Counted from the stretch's first letter, positions 10,368 through 19,056 are shown. The stretch: DNA of 64,000 nt from Actinernus sp. WN-2022 (GCA_030867875.1 JAOWCC010000936.1:81315032-81379031); one strand, 5' to 3'. The notes: generated from the sequence alone by a model not told the origin. Numbers and translations: made by a program.

Positions 10368-11300
10368 ATGGACGAGCTCATCAGATTGTTTGGTTCTGGA
10401 ATTTGTAGAAGCCTGCATATCGAACCACAATTGCGAATCAACACCAGTGAAACATGTTCTGATTGTCTCTGCCCCATGAAAATACAAGGAACGGAATTCG
10501 TATGTCCTACATGTGGTCTTGTTTCCGAGGCTGAACGATGTGAAGAGACGATCCACGTCTATACTAGGTTGCGTATAGTAGGTCCGGATAGCTCTTGGTA
10601 CCAAAACGATCTGGACCGTATGAGTCCTAAGCGAAGCGACGACACAGAATCGCAACGACGAACGATACTACAAGAGCTATTAGCGTACAATACTGCTTAT
10701 AAACAAAATTACGCCCTCTCGTTCCCTACGAACACGTTAGGAATCGTAGCCGACGCATTTATCCAAGTAAAGAAAGTTTGTTTCAGGCGTAGCTACGCTA
10801 AGAGAACTATTTTAGCTGCTCTACTCTACCAGGCATGCATGCAATGCGGGTTTATACGATCTAGAGGCGAGGTTGCTCGCTTTATGCAACTAAACAACAA
10901 AAGCATCTATAGCGGAGATGTCTTTATACGTTCTCTGTATAACGACGATAAGATCGATATAGACTTGGATGGCGAGCGCATAGTTCCTCACATTGCAACA
11001 ACTTTCCTTAAACTCGATCCTCAAGGAGTACCTATAGATGTTCAACAAATAGTCCACGAGGTTGTTACTACAGCGATAGAAAACAATATAGGCACCAGCT
11101 CAATACTTAAGACGAAAGTTGTTGGAGCAAGTTACGAGGTGCTACGTCGTTTAGGATCGTCTATGTCTCTTAACGATGTCATTAAACGATGTGACGTATT
11201 TGGAGGTTCGGTCAAGCGTTTTGTCAAGGAGTTGTTTTCTTACCATTCCTACTTTGAGCCAATCTACACTAAGCATGGTCTAACTAGCAATAGGACTTAG
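10368..11300 (+). CDS. TFIIB-like transcription factor (zinc ribbon plus cyclin-type repeats)
   Basis: A 310-residue product starting at ATG. Residues about 29-53 form a zinc ribbon: CSDC, a 12-residue spacer, then CPTCG. Two later segments resemble the two cyclin-fold repeats of TFIIB: about 140-190 (ILAALLYQAC...EVARFMQL) and 255-297 (VVGASYEVLRRLG...DVIKRC). The layout fits a TFIIB-type basal factor; poxvirus-type late factor VLTF3 shares the ribbon and is the main alternative. Role inferred: redirecting host RNA polymerase II, or a viral polymerase, to the element's TATA-like promoters. It precedes two genes on the opposite strand, with a 51-bp gap between convergent ends. No break is seen. 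Confidence 0.75.
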   Translation: MDELIRLFGSGICRSLHIEPQLRINTSETCSDCLCPMKIQGTEFVCPTCGLVSEAERCEETIHVYTRLRIVGPDSSWYQNDLDRMSPKRSDDTESQRRTILQELLAYNTAYKQNYALSFPTNTLGIVADAFIQVKKVCFRRSYAKRTILAALLYQACMQCGFIRSRGEVARFMQLNNKSIYSGDVFIRSLYNDDKIDIDLDGERIVPHIATTFLKLDPQGVPIDVQQIVHEVVTTAIENNIGTSSILKTKVVGASYEVLRRLGSSMSLNDVIKRCDVFGGSVKRFVKELFSYHSYFEPIYTKHGLTSNRT

Positions 11301-11351
11301 CGAAGTGAAAATGAGAGCCCTGTGCGTTTCTTTCGTAGGAAATATCGATTC

Positions 11352-11972
11352 TTACCCCACTAAGCTGCCAAGTTTTTCTCGCATTTCCTTTTGCACTTCT
11401 TGCTTGAGTTCGGCTCGAACCTGCTCCACACTTTTTTCACCTATGGAAGTCTCGCGACGAATTTCAGACTTCATAATCTCATATTTACCTGCTTCGGCCA
11501 GGATGAGACTGTATTCAGAGTCTGATATATTTTCATCGCGTAGGGCTTTCGATACTAGATCGCGAATCGTATTGATTTTCGCCTTTGCCAACATAGTTGT
11601 CCTTTCATGTTTAGAAACCTTCGTTCCTAACTTCTTAGTTCCAATGGTAGTAGATGCTGAAATCAATCCACATAGCCCACCAATAACTCCAAGTGGTAGT
11701 CCAATCACTATTCCAACCCCAGTCAACGCTATTCCCAACCCAGATCCAGATAAGATCACAGATAGACCTCCCGTTACCACTGCAATACCATGAACTATTC
11801 CTTGAGAACGTGCATATTTCTTGCGCACACCTTCGTAGTGCCTTTCTTGAACTTCGATGTCCGAAAGCGTGTCTCGGATCGTTTGCAGTCTAAAGTTCTT
11901 TCCAGTGTCACTAGCAATCGGTGGATAGATATTTGGTGCTGATGGAAACGGTTGAATCGAATCGCCTTCCAT
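11352..11972 (-). CDS. Conserved Gly-rich membrane-active-type protein (206 aa)
   Basis: The product begins MEGDSIQPFPSAPN. Residues about 59-110 form a long hydrophobic, glycine-rich segment (GGLSVILSGSGLGIALTG and on), bounded by charged helices. The C-terminal 60 residues are Lys/Glu rich and probably helical or coiled coil. I recognise proteins of this layout from Polinton-type elements in cnidarian genomes but know of no assigned function. A minor virion or membrane-penetration role is plausible, comparable in position to adenovirus membrane-lytic proteins, but unproven. It lies 19 bp downstream of the 220-residue gene on the same strand, so the two probably share a transcript. Confidence 0.75.
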   Translation of the reverse strand: MEGDSIQPFPSAPNIYPPIASDTGKNFRLQTIRDTLSDIEVQERHYEGVRKKYARSQGIVHGIAVVTGGLSVILSGSGLGIALTGVGIVIGLPLGVIGGLCGLISASTTIGTKKLGTKVSKHERTTMLAKAKINTIRDLVSKALRDENISDSEYSLILAEAGKYEIMKSEIRRETSIGEKSVEQVRAELKQEVQKEMREKLGSLVG

Positions 11973-11991
11973 TGTATGTTATACACATGAC

Positions 11992-12654
11992 TTACTCAAG
12001 CTTCAATACGTACAGTATAGGTCGACCCTGGAAGTCTATCATATTGCCTTTCTCATCACGAATTGTCAGACGAAGACTGCTTCGCATCGTACCTAGAGCT
12101 TTGACAGCTAGAGGTTGTAGTGAGGCATACGTCGTTTTCACAAATCTATCGCCTCGGATATGTATTCTAGTTAGGACTTTAGATTGTTTTCCCTCTTGAA
12201 TCGAGAATCTGGAATCCACCACGTCGCAGCAGATATACGCTATGTCGATTTCATCTTGGATGGACACTTCGTGCGCACCTACTTTTAGTCGCGTAGCGAT
12301 CCCATCTTTATTAATACCAATCAGTTTGCAGAGATTTCCACTAAATAGAATCGATTTCTTGACTTCTAGGTTCCAAGCCCTCCTATGATGGGGTTTCTCG
12401 ATTTTTATGATGTCAGCACCAACTGCAGGTGCAAGGAATTGTCGAAGGCTCGCCATAGTGTGGTTTCCCTTAGGAATATCGTATGGGAATCCTATACTTG
12501 GGGAGGTAGACCACCAGAAGGTAGCATTCTCTGCTAGGTTCCACCAACTATTCTCAATAGTGACCTCGACTAGCGAAATATTCTGTATAAGAATAGGGTT
12601 GTCGAAGTAGACAATATGGTCGGCCGATGTTGTGGTGATATATAAGAGAACCAT
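11992..12654 (-). CDS. Candidate minor capsid (penton-like) protein
   Basis: A 220-residue product from the ATG complement at 12652-12654, preceded on its strand by TATATAAG. The frame extends further upstream but only through the divergent promoter and the neighbouring gene. The sequence is rich in beta-strand-like segments with no membrane helix. It ends with RLTIRDEKGNMIDF...PILYVLKLE, an ending I associate with a Polinton family that sits beside capsid genes. A single jelly-roll vertex (penton) protein is the most likely role because the element has one major capsid gene and no other penton candidate. This assignment rests on context and ending motif, not on a clear domain match. Confidence 0.6.
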   Translation of the reverse strand: MVLLYITTTSADHIVYFDNPILIQNISLVEVTIENSWWNLAENATFWWSTSPSIGFPYDIPKGNHTMASLRQFLAPAVGADIIKIEKPHHRRAWNLEVKKSILFSGNLCKLIGINKDGIATRLKVGAHEVSIQDEIDIAYICCDVVDSRFSIQEGKQSKVLTRIHIRGDRFVKTTYASLQPLAVKALGTMRSSLRLTIRDEKGNMIDFQGRPILYVLKLE

Positions 12655-12697
12655 CTTATATATTGAAGGTATAACTATATATACGTATAGCTTCAAC
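12655..12697. promoter_or_regulatory. Divergent promoter, 43 bp
   Basis: All of the space between the 220-residue gene (-) and the 583-residue gene (+). It holds TATATATT, CTATATATACGTATAG and then TTCAAC directly before the plus-strand ATG. The extreme compactness means both promoters overlap. Confidence 0.65.
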
Positions 12698-14449
12698 ATG
12701 ACAGACGCACGGCAACAGTTCGAGTATCTATTTCCTAACGCCGTACTTAGTTGGTTCGAATCTACTTCCGATAATGTTAATTTCATCGATCGGGGAATGT
12801 CTCATCGCGTGTTCACGGAGGAAGGTCCTCCTACTAAGACGGGAGGTGGTAAATTGATGGGGTGGCTTGGTCGCACTGGTAAGGCTCTCGATATAGCACT
12901 TGGTGGTAAGTCAGTTTACGAGAGCGTACTATTCGCGCGGGAACACGAAGGTCTTTCCAAACACGATTGGATAGAAGAAAACGATAAGATCGCAACATTG
13001 AATGCAGATCTATTAGCGAAGTTCGAGAAACGATACCCACATGCAGATCTTCACAAGTTCTATGCCTCTACGGAAGTGAACGGTCCAGGCAAATATTCGA
13101 CGAGTATTTGGTTTCGAGATGGAGATTCTAGCTATGTCGTTTACGGCGATGATGTCTCAAAGTTACCTGCAGTCACTCAAAAACTCATCGATGACGCATT
13201 GCAGGGAATGGTTGATGGTTTCCCATCTACGTTGACACTAGATAAGAGTGCGAAATATCCTATTCGAGCAGTTCCTTTTACCGAACCGGCACAAGATATA
13301 GATCTCACCAAGTTATGGATATACGTCACACCTACGAAGAAGTTCGAAGCAGGCGTTCCAAATATATTCAAGGAGATCGTTGTAAAGCATACGACAGCGA
13401 ATGAGTCTCGTAGATGGTTATCAGGTCCGGATTTCAAATACTGGCCTCAACAACTTAATTTTGCAACGTGGTGTGCAACTTCTGGATGCGGAGTGTCGTT
13501 GTTTGACCCCACTTTCAAAACATATCCACCAGTTTCCCAAGGGTTCCTACGATTCCACGTATATTTCACGATACGAAGAATTCTACACGAACTTGGAGCT
13601 CCTCTACCTGGTAACCGTGCTTTCAAGCAACTCGACAATCTCTATAGCAAATCAGTCCTTGAGAAATTGTGCATCGAATTCGGTATATCTCGAACGCCAG
13701 ACTTTCGGTGGGATGGCTTAGGAGACGTCTACGTAAACTCTCATGGAAGAATGGTGAACTATACAGAGAAGTACGCACATAATACTTCGTACTCTGCGAA
13801 GTGGCCTGGTGGTGACTTCAAGTTTCCTGAGGAGAGTCGTACGGACTATCAGTTTCCTTTATCGTACATTAGCAATAACAACGGTAAACAATACAATTGG
13901 TTTACGCCACCAATCGGTAGAGGTTTGACGAATGCTGGGTTAGGTAGATTGAATCGATCTGTTGAGGCTTTTGGATACTGTATTCTAGGCGCTCAAAACG
14001 ACCTTAACGAATCCATCGTAGATAGCTTCAACGTCAAAGAAAAGTTCAAGAGCTTAGTCGAAGGCGCTATTCTCGAAAACGATTTAGTGGTGAGCTACAA
14101 AAACTATCTTACTGCTATAACGACAACGCATAAGAGGCTCGATCTAGCAATAGCTATAGGCGTGCGATTATTGCCAAGCAATCTAGTGTACTATCTTGGT
14201 AAGAAAGATGGCTATAGGAATCCAACCCCGAAAGCCACGAAAGATATGATGCTAGGTACTAACGACATCAATGCAGAAGTCAAAGGACGTCCGCCTCCCA
14301 TGGAAGGACCCCCAGATAAGAAATTAATACCACCTCACGAGACGCACAAGAAACGAGTTCCTGTACCAAAGGCTATCCCACAACATGAGATTAATCTCTC
14401 AGTGACATCTATTGCCGCAGCTGGAATTGCATGGACGTTGTTTCGTTAA
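12698..14449 (+). CDS. Conserved element protein, 583 aa, function unknown
   Basis: Starts at the ATG of TTCAACATG; upstream in-frame ATGs belong to the opposite gene. Near residue 252 is a block with FATWCATSGCGVS, followed about 30 residues later by RFHVYFTIRRIL. Both blocks are typical of a large protein I recognise from Polinton-like elements in cnidarians. The second half carries further aromatic-rich blocks. The C-terminal tail is Pro/Lys rich and ends with a short hydrophobic stretch before the final Arg. It is second in size to the polymerase and sits beside the capsid genes, so a structural role is likely but unproven. The stop overlaps the stop of the converging 356-residue gene within TTAA. 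Confidence 0.8.
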   Translation: MTDARQQFEYLFPNAVLSWFESTSDNVNFIDRGMSHRVFTEEGPPTKTGGGKLMGWLGRTGKALDIALGGKSVYESVLFAREHEGLSKHDWIEENDKIATLNADLLAKFEKRYPHADLHKFYASTEVNGPGKYSTSIWFRDGDSSYVVYGDDVSKLPAVTQKLIDDALQGMVDGFPSTLTLDKSAKYPIRAVPFTEPAQDIDLTKLWIYVTPTKKFEAGVPNIFKEIVVKHTTANESRRWLSGPDFKYWPQQLNFATWCATSGCGVSLFDPTFKTYPPVSQGFLRFHVYFTIRRILHELGAPLPGNRAFKQLDNLYSKSVLEKLCIEFGISRTPDFRWDGLGDVYVNSHGRMVNYTEKYAHNTSYSAKWPGGDFKFPEESRTDYQFPLSYISNNNGKQYNWFTPPIGRGLTNAGLGRLNRSVEAFGYCILGAQNDLNESIVDSFNVKEKFKSLVEGAILENDLVVSYKNYLTAITTTHKRLDLAIAIGVRLLPSNLVYYLGKKDGYRNPTPKATKDMMLGTNDINAEVKGRPPPMEGPPDKKLIPPHETHKKRVPVPKAIPQHEINLSVTSIAAAGIAWTLFR

Positions 14450-15516
14450 CGTCGTTTGTATTGCTCCACTACAAAGACCACTGCTGCTACGATTAACAAC
14501 CAAAGGATGTTTGCTAAGACTCCAACAACGTCAGCAGCCATACTGAATACGAAACTCGCAATTGGCCCAATCATCTTAGGTAGAATCTCCTCTAACGTTT
14601 TACCTATTGCTTTGGCAGTTGCTTTAGCGGCTGCTTTGGCAGCATCTCCAACTCCCGGTACTATCGCGGGAACTGCCTTCGTTAGATTGGAAACTATTAC
14701 ACCGATCACCGTACCTGCCGCAGCTACCACGCTAATTATACTGACTCCATACTTCTTGAAGATAGATCTTATACGTTCCCTAAGTGGCATACGTTCTGTC
14801 ATGGCTTCTTCTATTTGTTCTAGGACTGCTTGTTCCTCCTGATCGGTCTTTATTTTATTAGTAGCGTTTTCTTTCTGAGTTTCGGTAGACGTAGGGTCTT
14901 TGAGTATTTCTTCATTTTGTTCGATCCTCTCATTCACTTGGTCTTCAGCTTTTACGACTTCTTCTACTGCTTCTTCTAATGTAGGCCCTAAAACTCTTTT
15001 GAGATCTTTTCCAATCCTCGTATATAACTCGCCCTTCTTGGTGATCAAAGGGATAGGTTTATTTTTACTTCCATACTCGTGGATAGCGACTCTACCATCA
15101 GACATGGTTGCCATCTCGAGAATGCCTCGAATTCCCACATCTGGATATTGTTCCCAGACGATCTTGAACATCTCCTGTTTTACGTTGTCCGATAAGTCTT
15201 GTTTGAAGACCACCTTTCTATCAGCAAAGTTAGGAGCTTTCTCATCGTCCAGATTTTCCAGGATTCTTTCGTATCTAGAAACTTTCGGGCCGATGAGTTC
15301 ATCCATCAATTCATCGTCTATAGAAAACGAGGTTTCCTGATTCTTTGGTCTAGCACCTTCTTTAGTGTAGTCGCGTCTGGTTTTCATTGGGACCATTTCT
15401 TCTGGCTCTTCTGGAAACGTCGCTTTCCACTCCTCCACATCGATAGTATCGTCATCGTCGTAGTCTTTTCCTCTTTCAGCTCCACCAGGTCTTTCCTCCG
15501 TGGTATCAACATCCAT
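14446..15516 (-). CDS. Conserved acidic membrane protein, 356 aa, virion-associated candidate
   Basis: Starts at the ATG of TTCAACATGG (complement 15514-15516); another ATG lies 9 bases upstream at 15525. The N-terminal 60 residues are acidic, then comes a block with SFSIDDELMDELIGP and a conserved globular region. A Glu/Gln-rich coiled coil of about 70 residues follows. The C-terminal third is hydrophobic, with IISVVAAAGTVIGVIV, an Ala-rich stretch and a final membrane segment LLIVAAVVFVVEQYKRR. The layout is common beside the capsid gene in cnidarian Polintons. A capsid-lining or membrane-linked virion protein is inferred. It is transcribed away from the major capsid gene through a shared symmetric promoter. 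Confidence 0.75.
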   Translation of the reverse strand: MDVDTTEERPGGAERGKDYDDDDTIDVEEWKATFPEEPEEMVPMKTRRDYTKEGARPKNQETSFSIDDELMDELIGPKVSRYERILENLDDEKAPNFADRKVVFKQDLSDNVKQEMFKIVWEQYPDVGIRGILEMATMSDGRVAIHEYGSKNKPIPLITKKGELYTRIGKDLKRVLGPTLEEAVEEVVKAEDQVNERIEQNEEILKDPTSTETQKENATNKIKTDQEEQAVLEQIEEAMTERMPLRERIRSIFKKYGVSIISVVAAAGTVIGVIVSNLTKAVPAIVPGVGDAAKAAAKATAKAIGKTLEEILPKMIGPIASFVFSMAADVVGVLANILWLLIVAAVVFVVEQYKRR

Positions 15517-15550
15517 GTTGAACATAACTATGTATCTATGTATATTCAAC
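15517..15550. promoter_or_regulatory. Symmetric divergent promoter between capsid genes
   Basis: The 34 bases between the two ATGs form, with the start codons, an imperfect 40-bp palindrome (15514-15553). CATGTTGAA at the left mirrors TTCAACATG at the right, and the centre carries alternating TATGTATCTATG. Both genes thus have the same start context and probably the same timing and strength. Confidence 0.7.
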
Positions 15551-16786
15551 ATGATATCATCAAAGTTGATTCCTGCAAAGGCGCAAAGAGAGCCTCTTGC
15601 ACTCAAAGCTCAACGAACCTTGTATAGGAAAACTTTCACTCCATCATCTGCCAATCCGGGTGAGACTCTATACGTAGAAGTTCCAACGCTAGGAGAAGGC
15701 ATAGTACTAGTGCCTGGTAGCTTAGCACTATTGGGCGACATCGTATTATCTGGTGGACATGCGAATAACAGAGTCGTTTCGAACGTTGGACGATGCTTGG
15801 TCATACATAGAGTCTGTAAGATGGGAGCTGAAATAGTAGAAGACCTCGCCAGGTCAGACCTCCTACAAACGTATTCCGATGTATACCTATCTACGCAGGA
15901 GAGAGAATCGAGAGTGCAACAAGGTATTCAATCAGAGAACACGAATAAGCTACGATCGAAAGCTGGCGATGCAGATACTTCGGTTGCTGGAGAAAAAGCG
16001 CTCCTAGCTGCGTATGGTTCCAAATATAGGATTCCATTAGACGTCGACATTCTAACGCAACATGGAGTTCTATATCCACATGTACTGGAAGACACTATTT
16101 CGTTTGAGTTGACTCTAGCGCATGCCATTGATGTTGTAGTTGGATCGGATACTACGAAAATAGGTACGTACAAACTTACCAACATCCAACTAGAGTACGA
16201 AGCAATCAAGGACGAAACGCTGGCTAGTAGCGCACTTCACAAATACGAAATAGGTACTGCATTCCTATACGACCACGCCGTTCACTTCAAGACAGTAAAG
16301 ATCGCTAAAGCATCCGACGCTTTGATATCTCAGAACGTCAACGTTCCACGACGATCGTTTTCTGGACTACTTCTACTATTCGTAGATCCACCTACTGCTG
16401 GTACGCGAGATAGCGAATCATTTTCGAATCCCGATATTTTGAAGGTAGAAGTAGATGTTAACGGGCTTCCCAACAGATTCTTTCCAAGCGGCATGCTACC
16501 ACCTGATTTCTGGGAGGCTGCGAAAGGGTGGTTTGGTACGTCCGATACTTCCATGACTCCAAAGAAGTTTTACGAAAATAGATTTGCTATTCTAGTCGAT
16601 TGTCGCACAGCAAAAGATTCCACTGTTCATGGCGATGGATTGGCACAAACCGGTGGTGGAAAGGATATTGACATTCGCATACATAGAACTGCGAGTGGAA
16701 GTGGAAACGTGAACATGCACATCTATGTTCTCGCAGATGCTCAGCTTATGATATTGAACGGATCTTTACGTAGTATAACATACTGA
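15551..16786 (+). CDS. Major capsid protein (hexon-like, double jelly roll)
   Basis: A 411-residue product from the ATG of TTCAACATG. The frame begins earlier, but the earlier ATG lies inside the shared promoter and opposite gene. Blocks I recognise from the adintovirus/Polinton capsid family appear in order: RSDLLQTYSDVYLS, PLDVDILTQHGVLYPH, the NVPRRSFSG block followed by LFVDPP, the FPSGMLPPDFWE block, and an ending near ADAQLMILNGSL. The double jelly-roll fold is known for this family and explains the beta-rich sequence; it assembles as trimers into the icosahedral shell. The stop overlaps the ATPase start (TGATG), showing tight coupling with packaging. At 411 residues it is short compared with many such proteins but complete in its conserved blocks. 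Confidence 0.9.
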   Translation: MISSKLIPAKAQREPLALKAQRTLYRKTFTPSSANPGETLYVEVPTLGEGIVLVPGSLALLGDIVLSGGHANNRVVSNVGRCLVIHRVCKMGAEIVEDLARSDLLQTYSDVYLSTQERESRVQQGIQSENTNKLRSKAGDADTSVAGEKALLAAYGSKYRIPLDVDILTQHGVLYPHVLEDTISFELTLAHAIDVVVGSDTTKIGTYKLTNIQLEYEAIKDETLASSALHKYEIGTAFLYDHAVHFKTVKIAKASDALISQNVNVPRRSFSGLLLLFVDPPTAGTRDSESFSNPDILKVEVDVNGLPNRFFPSGMLPPDFWEAAKGWFGTSDTSMTPKKFYENRFAILVDCRTAKDSTVHGDGLAQTGGGKDIDIRIHRTASGSGNVNMHIYVLADAQLMILNGSLRSITY

Positions 16787-17409
16787 TGGATTCTCTCGTA
16801 GAGCACGTGCCGTTCAACGCACTCATAGTCGGTCCAACGAATTGTGGGAAGACTGCGTTTCTCATAGAACAACTTCGTGGATCATTTCGTGGTAAGTTCG
16901 ATTATATAGTATTGATTTGTCCTACATATGCCCACAATAAAACCTATCGTGGATTTGCAAATCGAGATCATCGTTTCTTCGTCATGTCACCACCGCAGGA
17001 TGCCATCGATACTACGTTAAATATTTGCGCAACATTTTGGTCAGGTACCAATACTCTATTGATTCTCGATGATTGCGCCGCATCGAAGGACGTCAAGAAA
17101 CGAACTGACAAGCTAGTAGACTTAGCATTTTCTGCACGACATATAGGGCTTTCTATTTGGGTGCTGTCCCAACAATTAACGAGTATATGTAAACCCTTCC
17201 GCGAGAACGTAGCTATCGTAGTAGCGTTCCATACAGCATCGGCCGTAGATGGCAAAAGGATATTTGAGGATTATGGAGGCTCGCAAGAATGTAAAGAGTT
17301 ACGAACGATACTTGGATCTCATAAGTTCGCTCGCATGTGCTTCTGTCTACGCCATCCTTTCGAGGTAGTGTTAGAGCTACCAGCACCTATAATATATTAT
17401 CATGGATGA
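16786..17409 (+). CDS. Genome-packaging ATPase (FtsK/HerA type)
   Basis: A 207-residue product. The Walker A motif GPTNCGKT is at residues 16-23 and the Walker B motif LLILDD at 91-96, followed by the sensor-like WVLSQQ near 145. Size and motif spacing match the packaging ATPases of Polintons and adintoviruses, which drive genome entry into preformed capsids. The start ATG overlaps the capsid gene stop, and its own stop overlaps the next gene's ATG (ATGA), so it sits in a tight cluster. No catalytic residue appears lost. Confidence 0.93.
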   Translation: MDSLVEHVPFNALIVGPTNCGKTAFLIEQLRGSFRGKFDYIVLICPTYAHNKTYRGFANRDHRFFVMSPPQDAIDTTLNICATFWSGTNTLLILDDCAASKDVKKRTDKLVDLAFSARHIGLSIWVLSQQLTSICKPFRENVAIVVAFHTASAVDGKRIFEDYGGSQECKELRTILGSHKFARMCFCLRHPFEVVLELPAPIIYYHG

Positions 17410-17960
17410 ATACAGGACTGATTGATGAGTGCGCTATTATTTGTCCTCCAGTCGTGTTGGAACATCCAACCAAATTGGAGGGTATCGAAGATTGCCGGGA
17501 AGCACTTGCAATTTTAGCTGCAATGGGTACGACAAAAGAATATCTAGGACAGAATTTCTCAATAGTAGATATATCTAAGCTATCTGAGAAGGACGTAAAA
17601 CGTTTGCATAGTAGATACCAGGCCGTAGTAGCAAAGCAAATAACGGGATGCGTAGTAAATGGAGCACTACGTCTAGCTACCCGCGCAGTTGCATACGTAA
17701 TTCCAATAGATGACCAACAAGAACTGATTAAGGACCTACGAGAAGACCACCTAGTTCGCAACGATATATCTGCTGTGGCCGGTCTATTATCACTTAAAGC
17801 AGGTCGATTCGTAGCTCTAGCTAGTGCCTTATTCCATGTAGCTGATCACATAGTCGTTCCTACCACACCTATTGAACCTCCACATGTAACTACTATACCG
17901 AATCAAGATGGAAGAAACGGACCAGATAACTGCGAATCCACCGACGACTGTACCAACTAA
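17406..17960 (+). CDS. Conserved element protein, 184 aa, function unknown
   Basis: Starts at the ATG overlapping the ATPase stop. The middle is helical, with a GRLxxRAVAY-like hydrophobic stretch near residues 98-112 and another, FVALASALFHVADH, near 140-153. The C-terminus is Pro/Asp rich. It has none of the conserved Cys-His-Asp arrangement expected of an adenovirus-type protease. Position in the late cluster suggests a virion or morphogenesis role. It overlaps the next gene by 53 bases in another frame. Confidence 0.65.
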   Translation: MNTGLIDECAIICPPVVLEHPTKLEGIEDCREALAILAAMGTTKEYLGQNFSIVDISKLSEKDVKRLHSRYQAVVAKQITGCVVNGALRLATRAVAYVIPIDDQQELIKDLREDHLVRNDISAVAGLLSLKAGRFVALASALFHVADHIVVPTTPIEPPHVTTIPNQDGRNGPDNCESTDDCTN

Positions 17961-18270
17961 GAAAGGAAAAGATCCAAAGCGCGTTGCAGCAGGAAAATTA
18001 GCTTGGGAAAAGGTCACTGCCCGTGCAAAAGAAGCTCAAAGGATGGAGATAGAACGTGAAAATGAATCGTCTGAAGGAACTGACGTAGAAGAAAGTTGGT
18101 TCAAAAACGCGTCTACTAATACTACTATCGCAGTTATTGGTGCAGGCGCTGCATTGGTTGGAACATACTACACATACAAAAAATACGTAGATAACAATAA
18201 TCGTGTTGCTGACGCTAGCACGATACGACCTGCAGCTCCGGTAAAGCCAACGGTAGCAGACATGGAGTAA
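17908..18270 (+). CDS. Small single-membrane-segment protein, 120 aa
   Basis: Begins MEETDQ; a basic KDPKRVAAGK segment is followed by a helical charged stretch. One membrane-spanning segment (TIAVIGAGAALVGTYYTY, residues 73-90) precedes a Lys-rich and Pro-rich tail. I recognise the KDPKRVAAGK plus single-anchor layout from other cnidarian Polintons. Function is unknown. It overlaps the preceding gene and lies 36 bases before the next. Confidence 0.7.
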   Translation: MEETDQITANPPTTVPTKKGKDPKRVAAGKLAWEKVTARAKEAQRMEIERENESSEGTDVEESWFKNASTNTTIAVIGAGAALVGTYYTYKKYVDNNNRVADASTIRPAAPVKPTVADME

Positions 18271-18306
18271 CATTTAAAGACTAGAGACTATACTATATAT
18301 GTTAGG

Positions 18307-18516
18307 ATGGATAAAGAATTGATGAAGACGGCAACCGATGCATCTATAATTGTTGGACTCGCTACTGGTATTGGTTGGATCGTAAAAAAGGCGACCAAGG
18401 AACCTATGCTTAACGATCCTTCTATTTCTATCATAAATTACGTGAAGTGGACTGCTGTGATAGCTGGTAGCATATATGCAAAACAATATCTTGAGAAACA
18501 AAAGATCGTACCATAA
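18307..18516 (+). CDS. Small membrane protein, 69 aa
   Basis: Two hydrophobic segments (about residues 13-26 and 43-58) are separated by a Lys-rich loop. The upstream sequence CTATACTATATATGTTAGG is TATA-like. Its TAA overlaps the next ATG (TAATG), which supports both reading frames. Confidence 0.65.
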   Translation: MDKELMKTATDASIIVGLATGIGWIVKKATKEPMLNDPSISIINYVKWTAVIAGSIYAKQYLEKQKIVP

Positions 18517-18941
18517 TGGCGGCAGCAATTGCTATGACAGTTTTCGGGGCCGTTTTGAATGCGACTGCATTTACTGGTGGTGGTATACTAGCTAGAATGA
18601 TTGGAAAGGGTGATATAGATACAGAACGAGAGAGACATGATAGGGCCATCGAAAGACAAGAATCTGAAATGACAGCATATAGAATTGAACGTCAAAGATT
18701 ATACGACTTTGCACAAGATCAGGAAGGTCTTGAACGCGACGCATACGACGTTCAAAGAGATACCAACAAAGCCTTCGTGCAATCCGATAAGTTACGTAAG
18801 GCGCTGAAACGACTCAAAGGAATGAAAGAACCCCGCTTATCTGACTACTATCGACCCTCAAGCAATCAGAAGACTGGTGAGTTGCTCTACGTTGGTGGTG
18901 GAATGCTAGGAGCTGGATACGCTATTAGTAGATGGCTATAG
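18516..18941 (+). CDS. Small coiled-coil protein with hydrophobic ends, 141 aa
   Basis: N-terminal hydrophobic Ala/Gly segment (residues 1-30), a long charged helix rich in Arg, Glu and Gln (33-110), and a Gly-rich hydrophobic C-terminus (GGGMLGAGYAISRWL). It is the last gene of the plus-strand late cluster, overlapping the previous stop by one base. The layout resembles internal virion proteins of related elements, but the function is unknown. Confidence 0.7.
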   Translation: MAAAIAMTVFGAVLNATAFTGGGILARMIGKGDIDTERERHDRAIERQESEMTAYRIERQRLYDFAQDQEGLERDAYDVQRDTNKAFVQSDKLRKALKRLKGMKEPRLSDYYRPSSNQKTGELLYVGGGMLGAGYAISRWL

Positions 18942-18950
18942 CTATTGCTA

Positions 18951-19056
18951 CTACTACTAGGTTACTACTAGGTTACTACTAGGTCAATACTAGGTTACTA
19001 CTAGGTTACTACTAGGTTACTACTAGGTCACTACTAAAAAAAAAAAAAAAAAAAAA
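18951..19056 (+). repeat. 11-bp direct repeats followed by a 21-A tract
   Basis: GTTACTACTAG repeats head to tail about seven times (18961-19036). Two units read GTCAATACTAG or GTCACTACTA, and the array runs into 21 A. It fills the gap between the late cluster and the integrase, so it may act as a transcript end or an origin-like or protein-binding array. Confidence 0.8.

Noticed and set aside
11305..11793. 162-codon plus-strand frame
   Set aside because: Antisense shadow of the 206-residue minus-strand gene, which has the better start and composition.
14456..15340. Plus-strand frames of 128 and 146 codons
   Set aside because: Antisense to the 356-residue gene; serine-rich shadow translation.
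17406..17960. Adenovirus-type maturation protease
   Set aside because: I looked for the missing virion protease here and in the other small genes; no His, Asp/Glu and Cys arrangement of that family is visible.
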